This document shows positions 47,001-59,799 of a stretch of 64,000 nucleotides of DNA, piece by piece. This stretch comes from Hemibagrus wyckioides (lineage: Eukaryota; Chordata; Actinopteri; Siluriformes; Bagridae). Numbering within the stretch: the stretch's first letter is position 1; every line of letters starts with the position of its first letter. A program made the position numbers and the translations under genes. The stretch lies in the NCBI RefSeq assembly GCF_019097595.1, contig NC_080722.1, forward strand, positions 19,354,630 through 19,418,629, in the 5' to 3' direction. Under the pieces are notes generated by a model. It was not told where the DNA came from and searched no databases. It was given only the letters and a program-made list of their open reading frames with translations.

Positions 47001-49700
47001 CATCTCTCCTAATGACACATCACTTATCACCAAAGGTCCGGATGACACCTCACTTATCACCATCTCTCCTAATGACACATCACTTATCACCATCTCTCCT
47101 AATGACACCTCACTTATCACCAAAGGTCCGGATGACACCTCACTTATCACCATCTCTCCTAATGACACATCACTTATCACCATCTCTCCTAATGACACCT
47201 CACTTATCACCAAAGGTCCGGATGACACCTCACTTATCACCATCTCTCCTAATGACACATCACTTATCACCATCTCTCCTAATGACACCTCACTTATCAC
47301 CAAAGGTCCGGATGACACCTCACTTATCACCATCTCTCCTAATGACACATCACTTATCACCATCTCTCCTAATGACACCTCACTTATCACCATCTCTCCT
47401 AATGACACATCACTTATCACCAAAGGTCCGGATGACACCTCACTTATCACCATCTCTCCTAATGACATCACTTATCACCAAAGGTCCTGATGACACCTCA
47501 CTTATCACCATCTCTCCTAATGACACCTCACTTATCACCAAAGATCCTGATGACACCTCACTTATCACCATCTCTCCTAATGACACCTCACTTATCACCA
47601 TCTCTCCTAATGACACCTCACTTATCACCATCTCTCCTAATGACACCTCACTTATCACCATCTCTCCTAATGACACCTCACTTATCACCATCTCTCCTAA
47701 TGACACCTCACTTATCACCATCTCTCCTAATGACACCTCACTTATCACCATCTCTCCTAATGACACCTCACTTATCACCATCTCTCCTAATGACACCTCA
47801 CTTATCACCATCTCTCCTAAAGACACCTCACTTATCACCATCTCTCCTAATGACACCTCACTTATCACCATCTCTCCTAATGACACATCACTCATCACCA
47901 TCTCTCCTAATGACATCACTTATCACCATCTCTCCTAATGACACCTCACTTATCACCATCTCTCCTAATGACATCACTTACCACCAAAGGTCCGGATGAC
48001 ACCTCACTTATCACCATCTCTCCTAATGACATCACTTATCACCAAAGGTCCTGATGACATCACTTATCACCAAAGGTCCGGATGACACCTCACTTATCAC
48101 CATCTCTCCTAATGACACCTCACTTATCACCATCTCTCCTAATGACACATCACTTATCACCATCTCTCCTAATGACACCTCACTTATCACCATCTCTCCT
48201 AATGACATCACTTATCACCAGAGGTCCTGATGACACCTCACTTATCACCATCTCTCCTAATGACACATCACTTATCACCATCTCTTCTAATGACACCTCA
48301 CTTATCACCATTGCTCCTAATGACACCTCACTTATCACCATCACTCTTGATGACAAGTCACTTATCACCATAGTTCCTGATGACATCACTTATCACCATC
48401 GCTCCCAATGACACATCACTTATCACCCTTGTTCAGAATGACATATCACTCATCACCATCCTCCCCAATGACACATCACTTATAACAATCACTCCTGATA
48501 ACGTCACTTATCACCATCACTCCTGATAACACAACTTATCACCATTGCTCCTAATGACACCTCACTTATCACAATCCTTCCTAATGACATGTTACTTATC
48601 ACCATTGCTCCTAATGACATCACTTATCACCATCTCTCCTAATGACATCACTTATCACCAAAGGTCCAGATGACACCTCACTTATCACCATCTCTCCTAA
48701 TGACACCTCACTTATCACCACCTCTCCTAATGACACATCACTTATCACCAAAGTTCCTAATGACACCTCACTTATTACCATCTCTCCTAATGACACCTCA
48801 CTTATCACCACCTCTCCTAATGACACATCACTTATCACCAAAGGTCCTGATGACACCTCACTTATTACCATCTCTCCTAATGACATCACTTATCACCAAA
48901 GTTCCTAATGACACCTCACTTATCACCATCTCTCCTAATGACACCTCACTTATCACCATCTCTCCTAATGACACATCACTTATCACCATCTCTCCTAATG
49001 ACACATCACTTATCACCATCTCTCCTAATGACACCTCACTTATCACCATCTCTCCTAATGACACATCACTCATCACCATCTCTCCTAATGACACATCACT
49101 TATCACCATCTCTCCTAATGACACCTCACTTATCACCATCTCTCCTAATGACATCACTTATCACCATCTCTCCTAATGACACCTCACTTATCACCATCTC
49201 TCCTAATGACATCACTTATCACCAGAGGTCCTGATGACACCTCACTTATCACCATCTCTCCTAATGACACATCACTTATTACCATCTATCCTAATGACAT
49301 CACTTATCACCATCTCTCCTGATGACACCTCACTTATCACCATCACTCTTGATGACAAGTCACTTATCACCATAGTTCCTGATGACATCACTTATCACCA
49401 TCGCTCCCAATGACACATCACTTATCACCCTTGTTCAGAATGACATATCACTCATCACCATCCTCCCCAATGACACATCACTTATAACAATCACTCCTGA
49501 TAACGTCACTTATCACCATCACTCCTGATAACACAACTTATCACCATTGCTCCTAATGACACCTCACTTATCACAATCCTTCCTAATGACATGTTACTTA
49601 TCACCATCGCTCCTAATGACACATCACTTATCACCATCTCTCCCAATGACATGTCACTTAGCAGCATCGCTCCTGATAACAACTCACTGATCACAGTTTT
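44031..49700. repeat. 5.7-kb array of 30-bp units (TAATGACACCTCACTTATCA)
   Basis: Roughly 185-190 tandem units of 30 bases. Each holds the core GACACCTCACTTATCACC, preceded by one of a few linkers: CATCTCTCCTAAT, CAAAGATCCTGAT or CAAAGGTCCGGAT. The centre (44040-48000) is highly uniform; the right edge (48250-49700) is much more varied. Units of 28 bases (GACATCACTTATCACC) occur at about 45911, 46509, 46537, 47466, 47914, 47973, 48030 and 48058, and shift the reading frame. Frames up to 831 codons (plus) and 372 codons (minus) are open because 30 is a multiple of three. There is no sign of a promoter, splice sites or non-repeat coding ends, so I do not call a gene. Confidence 0.95.
48320..49612. 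repeat. 1002-bp tandem duplication within the 30-bp array
   Basis: The varied segment of about 290 bases at 48320-48610 recurs at 49322-49612, offset by 1002 bases, with the same private variants (CTTGTTCAGAATGACATATC, CATCCTCCCCAATG, ATCACTCCTGATAACGTCAC). This shows one duplication of a block of about 1 kb at the right end of the array. Confidence 0.9.
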
Positions 49701-49710
49701 TTCAGACTAA

Positions 49711-52309
49711 TCACTGATCAATATTATAATAAATGCATGAGGAAACACTCTGGATTGAGGGCTGTGTTTTCAAGCCCCATCTGTCAGTCTTGTCATAGAC
49801 TGACCCCCAAATGCCCCTTTACTCCATGCCATCTTTAAGAGCAAGGCTAAACGTACACCAGATGGAATCCAGCACTAAGAGCTAAGGCTCTATCATCAGT
49901 CGTGGAAGATCCCAGCTCTGGTTTGCTCCCGGTTGCCATGGTTTCACTCATATTACTCATATCGCTAGTGCGATATTCACACATATCCTCTCAAGCTAGC
50001 TACAGAGCATATGTAAAGCCACACATTGGACCACCAATCACATGTCTTTCTGGCTAAAAGGAAACATTTTGAAGTCTTGTGTATATTTGGAGGCTTATAA
50101 CACAGCCTTTCTGGATAAATCGAACCCCTGCAGCTCATTTCAGTGCACCGACTGGTTCAGGAACTCTGCTCTGTGAGTAGGAGTGAGGATGTGGAACCAA
50201 AAACCACAGCTAATCATTTCCACTGAGAGGAAGAAATAAGCACACCACCATTTCCACCAGTTCTTTTGTACCCATCACATTCTCTGATCACATTCACTGC
50301 TCATTTGCATCAAGTTAAACCCTGATCAGCAATTTCACAGATGCTCTGCTACGATTTTTCTCACCGATCATCGGAGCACCTGCAATCCTGCTGGAGTTTT
50401 ATAACAATAATAACAGCCTTGTTCTCACTCATCTCACTGATCTCATCCATAAAATAAAGACATGCAGTAACAGTCATTTGAGCATAAGTATATGGAAATA
50501 TACTGATGAAGCCTCAATTGGAGAGAATAACCAGAAATCAGCCTTGTTCAAGCTCCTTCATAATCTTACATTAACCTGGTTCAGATCTGGAGTCTGATTA
50601 TGAAACCTTCCTTTTGTTCCTGCAAGCATGTCCATGCTGATTTGGATGCGTCTCGATGGTCAAACTCTTGGCAGAAGTAGCGTTGTTTTGGTCTGAAATA
50701 TTCGGGTACTTGGCAGAATTCATGATCTCATCAATCTTCACAAGAGCTCCTCAATCACCAGCCACAAAGCAGGCCCCAAACACTGATGATCCTTTGATGG
50801 GGCTTTTCCTTATATGCAGCTTCAATTTATCATTTAACGTACCTTTAATACGATTTCAGTCAGATCTGACCAGAATACACCAGGTTTCTAGTGTCTTTGT
50901 CACAAGTAAAACAGAGGAGAGGCAGATTTCCCCCTTCAGGTGCTTGGTGGTTGTTACAAAACACTGTACACACACACACACACACACACACACAAAGTTT
51001 CTTGATCAAGCAGTTTAAATATATCTGCATTTTTAACTGCTTTGGTAACAGAGATTACATGCAGCTTTCTTTCTCGTCATCACGGGGGGGGAACTAACAG
51101 GATTTTGCATGTGTGCAACCTCACATTTGAGGCAAACTTAAAACACAGGCTTAAAAAAATGGTCAGTTTTTTCTTTTAATAAATTGTTGTTTTCTTCCTT
51201 TAACCTACTTTGAGGCATTTTAGAAATATATAAATATATTGAAAATTAATATTACCATGTTTAAAACAATTAATCAGTCAATCAATTCATCAATCAGCAT
51301 GAACACAGCTGTGTTAGGATTTTCTGTAGCCTGATTGTATCCCTATAAAAAAAAAAAAAAAAAAATCCTTTCCCTATAATTGATGGCTCCCTGAGCTGAA
51401 TTAGTGCACTGCGGGTTAAATGATATTTTTCATGCATAATTTACACGGCTTTCTCCTGGGTTCTGCCAGGAAAGAGCGCGTCTCCCACTCCTAAAATAAG
51501 ATCTGAATGATATCAGTGAGCAGCTTGCATTAGGACAATCAGAGCTCGCAGGCACGAGATATTTCAAGAGCTATTAGGGTAAGTCCACTAAAAGTTTTCC
51601 ACTGAACAGATGAGACGCTAATTAAATGATGGAGCTACAACAGTGATGGAGCACTTTTATGTGCAGCCGTGATCGGGAACCATGAAGAGCCGAGTCGCTC
51701 CTGATGCCCAGACATCACCATGGAGTATTTCAACGCTTCAGTGAGTTACAGCGGCTCGGGAACCTGCAAAAATTACCCACCGTACACATCAGAACTAACC
51801 TTCATTTCATTTGTAAATATATTCATGCAAATGAGCCTTCATTCAAGTCAACATGTGTACATTTGCATACTTCATAACAGCAAAAACTTGTCTAGTATTT
51901 CTATGATGTGGGAATTAAAATGGACACAGAGCAGCTTGATGAAAAATGATTTCTCTGTCATTTAATCAGCACTATGAGCTTTTATTGAGATGTTTCTTGG
52001 GAAATTGTACAATTTTGAACTGTACAAGTTTAATGTGGTTTAATGTTTCCATAATAAAGGAAACCTATGTCATATCATCTGTTCCGAGATTTGTTCATGA
52101 AGGGATTGTGAAGTGGGCGGGGCTTAAAGCCAGCTTGGACTGGACGTGGAATCTTAAACATTAGAGCTGCTTCGTCATTATGCACTGGGCATTATTTCAG
52201 GACATCTGGAGAGGAAGTGAGACACAGACAGGTAACCTTTGTTAAGACGCTTAATGCTGCTGTGGGATGATTTGTCCTAGAGTGGAGTTGAGTTCTGGAT
52301 TGTTATTGG
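49711..52309. other. Intergenic sequence with possible conserved non-coding DNA
   Basis: No exon found. A (CA)n run lies at 50967-50993 and a poly-A run at 51346-51364. The part from about 51370 to 51800 is unique with TTAATTAAAT-like and ATGCAAATGA words, and might be a conserved non-coding element; that is inference. Short frames here have no recognised relatives. Confidence 0.4.
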
Positions 52310-52418
52310 GGGATTGGTCAGGAGCCGTTGATTAATTCTCTATAGCAGTAGCTCTGACAGTAGTGCCGTTTCCATAGTAACAGCTCTTTCACCCAGACTC
52401 TGTTGTCAGAGCTTCTCC
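52310..52418 (+). repeat. Interspersed CTGATTGGTCAG repeat, copy 2
   Basis: GGATTGGTCAGGAGCCGTTG, GATTAATTCTCTATAGCAGT and GCTCTGACAGTAGTGCCGTT match the copy at 17955, and continue further (CCATAGTAACAGCTC). Confidence 0.75.
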
Positions 52419-52487
52419 ATCAGGGGAAAGTCTTCAGGCCAGAGCAGGTTATGTGTTTTCTTTGGGGTTTTTGTCTTATTAACTTCA

Positions 52488-52492
<5 letters not shown>

Positions 52493-52548
<56 letters not shown>

Positions 52549-52656
52549 AAGAGAGAGAGAGCAAGAGACAGCGAGAAAGAAACAGTGACCGAGAGAGAAA
52601 GACAGATATAGATCGAGTGAGATAGAGAGAGACTCAGAGAGAAAGAGAGACAGTGA

Positions 52657-52687
<31 letters not shown>

Positions 52688-52740
52688 TGCAAGAGACAGA
52701 AAGATAGACAGAGAGAGAGACAGCTAGAGAGAGACAGGTG
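52493..52740. repeat. (GA)n-rich array
   Basis: A perfect GA run to about 52541 followed by GACAGAGAAAGA-type imperfect repeats. Frames are Arg-Glu or Ser-Leu repeats. Confidence 0.95.
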
Positions 52741-53740
52741 AGGGAATAACTACTATAACATAAGTCACAACTGGAACTTCTTTCTCCAACTACAGCCCAT
52801 AATTCTGTAATAAATCAAATGTAATCATTGGTAAACTGCTGTGGTAAAAGAGGAATAAAACACTTGGGGATGTGCTGTTATAGAAAAACAATCAGTAACT
52901 CTGCTTCCTCACACCATTCTGTCGTTCATGGACTGTTGTCTTTACTTCAGAGCTGTGATGAAAGAACAGAGAGAGTATGTTTTTGGTGAAACCTGTAGCT
53001 CTGAGCTAATCACCCGGTAAAGTCTGACATATCTGGGTGAGACAATAATGCGGCAGAGCTCCTGCTCCCCTAATCAAATTCTCACTCTTGTTTTTTGATT
53101 ATGCGGAGAGTCTGTGTGGAGAGCAGGGATGTAACCGAATATGAATACATTATTCAGGAGGAACAAATAATGCATTCTGAACAGATCCGAACAGGAGGTG
53201 CATTATTCTCCTTGGGTTATTGTTTATTCGTTAAGAATAAGCAGGTATGAACAAAAATAACGGGATTTAAGAAAACACTCTGGTGTAGGCCACACCCACT
53301 TCAGCTTTAAACCTGAATCCAGAGAGCGTCATAAGACAGGACGAGGTCAGGGTGTGTGTCAGAGGAAACATGAGGTGACTGACATACAGAAATGTCATGT
53401 TTGTAAGCAAAAGTGTGTGTGTGTGTGTGTTCATGAGTATGTTTAGTTCTCACACACCATATACAGTTGTATTACTTTGGGTTGGATTTGAACACATGAA
53501 TGGAGAAGGTGTGTGTATGTGTATGTAGTGTGTGTGGTGTGTGAACGTGGTCAGTAGTGAGGTGGGTGAGTAGAAATCTGGTCTGACTCTTCCTCAGGTC
53601 ATTGTGCAGAAGGACAAAGGTGAGGTTGGGGTCAAATCAAATCTGTCTCCACTTTTGTACAGTGTGAACATTAACTCCTGATTCCAGCTATCAGGGAAAC
53701 AGGCAGGACGAGGATGAAGAGTTTTTCCTTCTCTCTCTCC

Positions 53741-53783
<43 letters not shown>

Positions 53784-54190
53784 GCCGTGATGGTCACCAG
53801 GAATCGGTCTCCCTCTGAAGAGCACACATTCATTACCACATGACAGAATACGGCCTTCCCTCATGCAGACATTCAGAGAGTTCATTAATTGCGTGCCAGG
53901 AATTATATCCAAGGCCGTGTATTAAAGACCGCTGTGCTGAATCCACCACCGATTTCACCAGACATCAAAAACTAACCCATTTCTGTGAGGATGATCCAGT
54001 TTAAAAATGTAGGATCTAAAAACGCTCTTCACCATCTGTATTGCTTTTTTATTTTATTTTTTTGTAGCTCTTAAAGTGGCCCTGAAATCAAAATGTGGTG
54101 TTGCAGAACATGTCTTTCATGTCTCTTAGTGTTATGGACATCTGTATAGACCGGACAGAACACTGTATCTGTCTGGTCTGTATACAAACA
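52741..54190. other. Intergenic sequence, no gene seen
   Basis: Short GT (53411-53430) and CT (53731-53781) runs only. No exon recognised. Confidence 0.5.
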
Positions 54191-54750
54191 CAGTGGAACT
54201 TCGGCATATGAATGCTCTCCCTTACAGATTTTCACCTTAAGAATTGAAATTTTGCAAGAACTTTGCATCAGAATATGAAGCATTTTCGGCATATGAACTA
54301 ATTGGTTGTTAGCATAGTTGCGCGTACGTCTGGGAGCCGTCCAAAACTTGTTTGCGTCAGTGGAAAGACAAGCAAAGCCAACTGGAGTGAGTTTACGAAT
54401 GTTTTTTCAGCCAGCAAAAGCTGTTTGGTAAGAGTCAACCCACGATACCAACATTACCTCCGGCATGCCTTCAAAGGCTAGCTGATTTTTCGTTTGTTTT
54501 TTTGTTTCACAGATTTCTATTTTTAGCCCAAGTTTGGTGGCACGACTTCCTGTGAGGACCCTTCGCATGGAATGCTCGTTATAATACTATAATATGATTA
54601 TAGTGTTGGAAATTGGTAATATTGCTAATATTTTTGGGTGGCTGGAACGGATTATCTGCGTTTACATTATTTCTGATGGGAAAATTCGTATCGCAATACA
54701 AATTTTCACCTTAAGAACGAATTAAAAATTCCCATGCCGAGGTTCCACTG
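54191..54750. mobile_element. pogo/Tigger-like MITE, copy 2
   Basis: A 560-bp relative of the element at 8058-8632, with CAGTGGAACTTCGGCATATG at the left and GCCGAGGTTCCACTG at the right, and the same TTTTCACCTTAAGAA words inside. TA follows at 54751-54752; the left flank reads CA, probably a mutated TA. Internal blocks (GTTGCGCGTACGTC, CAAAACTTGTTTGCGTCAGT) match copy 1 with substitutions and small indels. Confidence 0.85.
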
Positions 54751-56073
54751 TATATGGCTTCTGGGAAAGTGATGAGCGTATATGCCCCGCCTCCTGGGGT
54801 ACATTTCCTTTGTCCTTTTCCAACTGAGAATAAATGGATGCAGTTTGAAGGTTTGAAAAGGGACAGAGGATTTGTGGAGTGATGACTGAGGGAGATTTCA
54901 TGTGAAGAAGAAAAGTAAAGTTTATTATTTCCTTGCTATTTTTCCGATAGTGTGACGATGGCTGATGAGGTCACTTCGACTGTAAATCCGTGTCACACAC
55001 ATTACACACTGAACGTGAATCACTAATTAATAAAAACTACTTTTTAATTAAATGAGTCTAATGTCTTCAAGCATGGACAAAAAAACAAAAAACAAAAACA
55101 GATTGTTGCGTGAGACGGATCAACATGGCTTCGAAAGGTTAAATGCTGAAATATGAATTTTAAGCTACGAGGGCTAAATGTCACCTCAAGCGTATAATCA
55201 CCCAATTAACACAAAAACTGGCTCTTACAAATCCTCAAACAGAAAATCCTTGGTCTTTATAAATATGGAACAGTCCTGTTTTCTTAATTTAATCTACACT
55301 CTCCCTCATGTGCCAGTGCAACATGATCTACATTCTGTATAAATACTGTAAGTATTATTTTACTTGAATATCTGTTCTCTTAATTAACTGAATCATTACG
55401 AATCTCTCAGTTTCTTCATCTGTATTCAGTCAGTGACTCGATGCTACACGGCTCAGTGTAGAGCCTGATCGGTTCCTCAGTGTAGAAATAAACATCATAA
55501 AAAAAATCAGGTGCTGGGAGCTTCTCTTCTGAAGTAAGTTATGCTAATTTGTACTTGTTAGCATAACTGGTTGTATGTAGCTAAGTCAGCTTGTTTTCTA
55601 GCACCAGGCTAGATTAGCATGTATTCCAGTGGTCATTAGCTAGGCAGCAAGTCAAATTCTAGCTAATGGTAAATATTGGCTCTTTACAGGATGTTTAACT
55701 CGGTAGCGTTTTAGTGTAGCGTAGTGTAGCGCAGCGTTAGTGTAGTGTACAGTGTAGCATTTAAGCCGCAATTATACAGAGACTGAAGGATGTTTTTTGT
55801 AGCTGCTTCCAAGTGTAAAAATCCTCTAAAAGAGTTCATGTTAAAAAAAAATTACCCTGACTTAATTTCCTCAGGTAAAAATGTTTGCTTTAACTTTTTA
55901 ATACTGGTTGGTTGCAAAACCAAAAGGGCGTGGAGAGGGGGCAACTTCACCTGAGAACATTCTGTGCTTCTGGATTCTGACACGTTACCAATCCTTTCAC
56001 TTCATGTACGATTTTTTCAGGACTACTCTCACCTTTGCTGGTGATTAGTTAAAGTTAGCAGCATTTAGCAGGA
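54751..56073. other. Intergenic sequence, no gene seen
   Basis: A/T-rich ordinary DNA. GTGTAGCGTAGTGTAGCGCA near 55717 is a short local repeat. Confidence 0.5.
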
Positions 56074-56320
56074 GGGGCGGTGGTAGCTCAAGTGGTTAAG
56101 ACGCTGGGTCGTTGTCTGGAAGTTCAGGGTTCAAGCCCCAGCACTGCCAAGCTGCTAGTGTTGGGCCCTTGAGCAAGGCCTCCAATCCACCAGGGTCAAT
56201 GGGCACTGTATCATGGATGACCCTGCACTCTGACCCCAACCCCCAAGGATGGAATATGCAAAGAAAGGATTCAATTGTGCATTAATGTATAACTGACAAA
56301 TAAAGACAATTTGACTTGCA
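56074..56320 (+). mobile_element. tRNA-derived SINE (second family), copy 3, near full length
   Basis: Begins GGGGCGGTGGTAGCTCAAGT, with tRNA-like box A (GTAGCTCAAGTGG) and box B (GGGTTCAAGCCCC). The body holds GGGCCCTTGAGCAAGGCC, and the tail is ACAAATAAAGACAATTTGAC. The promoter boxes are the best preserved of the three copies. Confidence 0.88.
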
Positions 56321-58804
56321 GCTGATTGCCGGCTGGTTTCCTGCCTCATGTTCCAGAGGGTTGCCCTTCTTGTCTGTTTGTCCGCCATTTCGGTTCAAAT
56401 AAATCCAAAAATCTTACACTGGTATTAAAATTCCCACAACCTTCAGGGAGGAAGGAGGTTCCTGCTCCATCTGAGCAACAATTCTCTGAAAGGTTATTTT
56501 TGGAGAGATGAAGCTAATGGACTGAAATTCATCTAATCCACACACACACACAGTGTTGTCTTTTCATACAGCATCAATAGAAATCAGTGACTCAGCTTCA
56601 CATCAGCACAGAGACGCCTCCAGTGACGCTGGAGGTTGAATATTTGTTAAGATAAAACAGGACGTGGTTCCGGGATGGAAGAGCAGAACACACTGGTGCT
56701 GTAATTCTCAGAACAGCAGACCACACGGCTCGGAATCTCTCCATTAATTCCATTAATTAGTGGCATAATCGCTGATAAAGTCGCTATCAGGGATTACAAA
56801 GGACTCAGCAAGTCTGGGAAGATTTCTGAAGCTCTCACCTCATCAGGAGAACACGGTCGAATCTATTCATCCACCGTAGACGTGCTGCTTTTCAGGCAGC
56901 AGAGACTTCAGCGAACTTATTCATCAGATCCTCTTTTTCATATCACTGTAGAAAAAAAATTTTAGCAAGTGAAAATAACTTTTTTTCAAATGCATCTAAT
57001 ATTTCTTATTAGGAGATTATTATTATTCAGATAGAAATCAGACAGTAAGATTAATCAGCTGCTTTAAAGTTTCTTATTCTACTGGCAGATCATTTGCTGC
57101 TTTCTAGAAAAGCCTAGAAAATTCCCACCTAGAAATGAATCAAAATGTAGACAGATTTAATAATAAAAAAAACTAATACAAATATTTGGTTTATTGTAAT
57201 CTTAATAATAAATATTTATCTATATTTTAGAGAATTTGACTGGCTAAGATGTTGATTTTTTTAATCGTTAAACAGATCAGAGAGCAGAAATAAACTGAAT
57301 AAACGATAAAAAAAAAAAAAAAGTCGCTTTCTGCCTGAATGTCTCTCACCCTGCAGCTCGTCTCTGGTCCGATGAGCTGGATAATCTATAGCAACATGCG
57401 GGATTGGATGAAATGAAACAAAAAAATAATCTGGAGCCAGTTTCCTGTTCATAGCATCAGACTTTCTGTAAAAATGTTGCCTGTTTTGTCCAGGGTGCTT
57501 ACGATCACAGCCTTCCTTAAATCTTGTACACTGTACGTGTGTGTGTGTGTATGTGTGTATGTGTGTAGAGGCAGTGAACACTCAGCCAGCAGCTTCCCAG
57601 GCGGATTATGAGGTATAATTCTGTAACTCAGCTACAAGGCCAGCTGGATTCTTTGTCGTATTTTTTCTTTTTCGTCCATCCTCCTCTGTGGGTGTCACAT
57701 GGGAGACACTTAACACTCAACACACAAGGAAGAGGTTTTATATATTCACTGCATTTATAATAGCGACAGGCCATCTGCGTTGGAGTGCTGTTCGCTCTCA
57801 CTGACACGTTAAACACGTTAACAAACCAAATACACGTTAAGTACTGCACCACTGCCGAGTGCTGTGTTCTGATTGGTCACAAGCTGTTCTTATAGCATCA
57901 GCCCTGACAGTAATGCAGGGAAATAATGGAAGGAGTCTCCAGTATCAGCATTAAAGCTGTATGTTTACATTTTTGGACAGAGACGGAGTAAAAAAAGCAT
58001 GAACCACTCCGTCCTGAAGATGTCAGAAAACCTCTCAGAGCTTCTTAATCAAAACAAGACATAACAAAATCTTTCCTTCCTGACTGAAAGCGGAGAATGT
58101 AATAAACAGAAGCGGGTTTCTCCGAAAGGTAAGAGAATTGATTGGTCTCAGTTTTTTGCCACAGGTTTCAAGAATCTTAATAAACTCCAGCCTGAGGATG
58201 ATTGTCTCTGGATGTTGACATTGGGCTTGTTAAGATAACTTTCAGTCCCACAGATTGAGTCGTCGATACATATTTCAGCAGAGTTTTGCACGGCAGCGAA
58301 GGAATCCGCGACACTTCCGAGAATGTCACGTTAATGTGAATAAAATCAGCGAGTAGAGTAAACATGTTGGCTTGAAGCCCTGCTGTGTTCAAGTTTCTTT
58401 ATGATTCTGATGTCTGGACACATCACACTTCACTAAATGTAAGAGTCAAGAGGTGAAGCACGTTGTTCTTGTCAGGCGACGCGTGAACAGGACACATAAG
58501 ACAAGCGCAGGAAATTCTGGAGCGAGGTTTACGGATGGTATAAATAAGGAATAAAACCGTGTCTGTCTGTTAACATCAGACGCCTCACGATGAGAGTTCA
58601 GCTCACTCTGGAAAGTTCACACAGCCGTGTTTCGCCTACCAGACGCTTTCAGTACAATCTAGTGACTCATTCCGTTATAACGAGGCGAACTGGAATTTCC
58701 TCCAATAACTGATCAAATAAAACAGAAATAAATGCATGCTGATTTTTTGCACATGTGTGTGATGTGAGCTGCTTTAGATGAAGCCTATTGTTGAAACAAA
58801 CTAA
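56321..58804. other. Intergenic sequence, no gene seen
   Basis: Ordinary DNA with the short interspersed repeat at 57869, a poly-A run at 57308-57322 and a GT run at 57537-57566. No exon was recognised. Confidence 0.5.
57869..57925 (+). repeat. Interspersed CTGATTGGTCAG repeat, copy 3 (short)
   Basis: CTGATTGGTCACAAGCTGTT, then TTATAGCATCAGCCCTGACA and GTAATGCAGG, a shortened and diverged copy of the family at 17955. Confidence 0.6.
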
Positions 58805-58990
58805 CAGCGATTACTGGGGCCAAGCACTTTCGAGCCCCATCAGAAGCACCTGTTTCCAAAGGGTGCTAAATTTGATAGAGATATGACCTCACTTCCTGTC
58901 TGATTACATCACCATCAAATTCATTAGTGCATCATGAACAAACCGTTCCATAAATCAAACATCTGTGAAGGAGGCGGGGTCAAGACAATG
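58805..58990. repeat. Fragment of an old interspersed repeat
   Basis: ACAGCGATTACTGGGGCCAA and GATATGACCTCACTTCCTG resemble words of the repeat at 62200-64000 (GCAATGATGGGGCCAAGCAT, GATATGACTCACTTCCTGG). The copy is short and its class unknown. Confidence 0.5.
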
Positions 58991-59799
58991 ACATATAGAA
59001 TTAAATCTTGACCCTCAACGTTAAAAACAATCAGTAAAGCTGTGATTGCTTTGAGGAGAAGGAGAAGCTGTGAGTGAGTGTCCTGTGAAGAAGCGAGGAC
59101 AAGAGCTTTTCCACAACTCAGCTCTTCTCCCAGCTTCTATAATGAAGCGAAACTGGCGTGAAGCTCAGCACCAGTGACATACCTGATCACAGCTACAGCG
59201 TGTAACACAACCCTCCTGTCAGTGACTCATCTAATCAAGTGGATCAGAAGTCACAGGAACGCGAGGCTAATCAAGCACAGCAGCACCGTCCAAACATGCC
59301 ATTAGTCCACAAGAGACTTCACTGAAACATGTCGGGATTTTAATGGATGATTGAGCTCCATCTCCAGCCCCGTGGAAGGCAGCCATGAGTCTGGTGGCCA
59401 AAAGGCTTCAGAAAATTGATCCAGTGATGAAGGTTTGGCACACGAGGCTGGCAGCAGATCAACTGTCTCTCTCTGCATAATTTCTGCTTTGATATTTTTG
59501 CAAAAAGGACACTGTTCAAGGGAACAAATCTTTCACACATATTGCTTGGCAAGCATCATCATTTGGCAGAAGCGCTGCCTCAAATGGATTGAGCTCGCAG
59601 GTTTAGTGCCTAATGAAAATGTATCGCACTCAGACTTTAAGTGCTTTTAAAACACATCTTAATGGTTAAGTCTTAACCGAATTATATCGCTCCACCTGTG
59701 CTAAATAATATCTGCAACATCATCATCAGGCAGAAGAGCCCGCTTATTGGGTTTATGCAAGAGAAAAAGTAGAATTATGTGGGAGGGGAAAAAAAAAAA
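58991..59799. other. Intergenic sequence with possible conserved non-coding DNA
   Basis: The section from about 59280 to 59760 is unique, with balanced composition, many TAAT/TTGGCA-type words and no lasting open frame. Of the unannotated DNA it looks most like a vertebrate conserved non-coding element. That is judged by texture, not alignment. Confidence 0.4.

Noticed and set aside
44031..49700. CRISPR-like array (about 30-bp repeats)
   Set aside because: The units are contiguous without unique spacers, and the surroundings are plainly vertebrate.
56074..56150. tRNA gene
   Set aside because: Box A and box B are present, but the sequence continues into a SINE body with relatives at 22035 and 34211, and no cloverleaf 3' half is kept.
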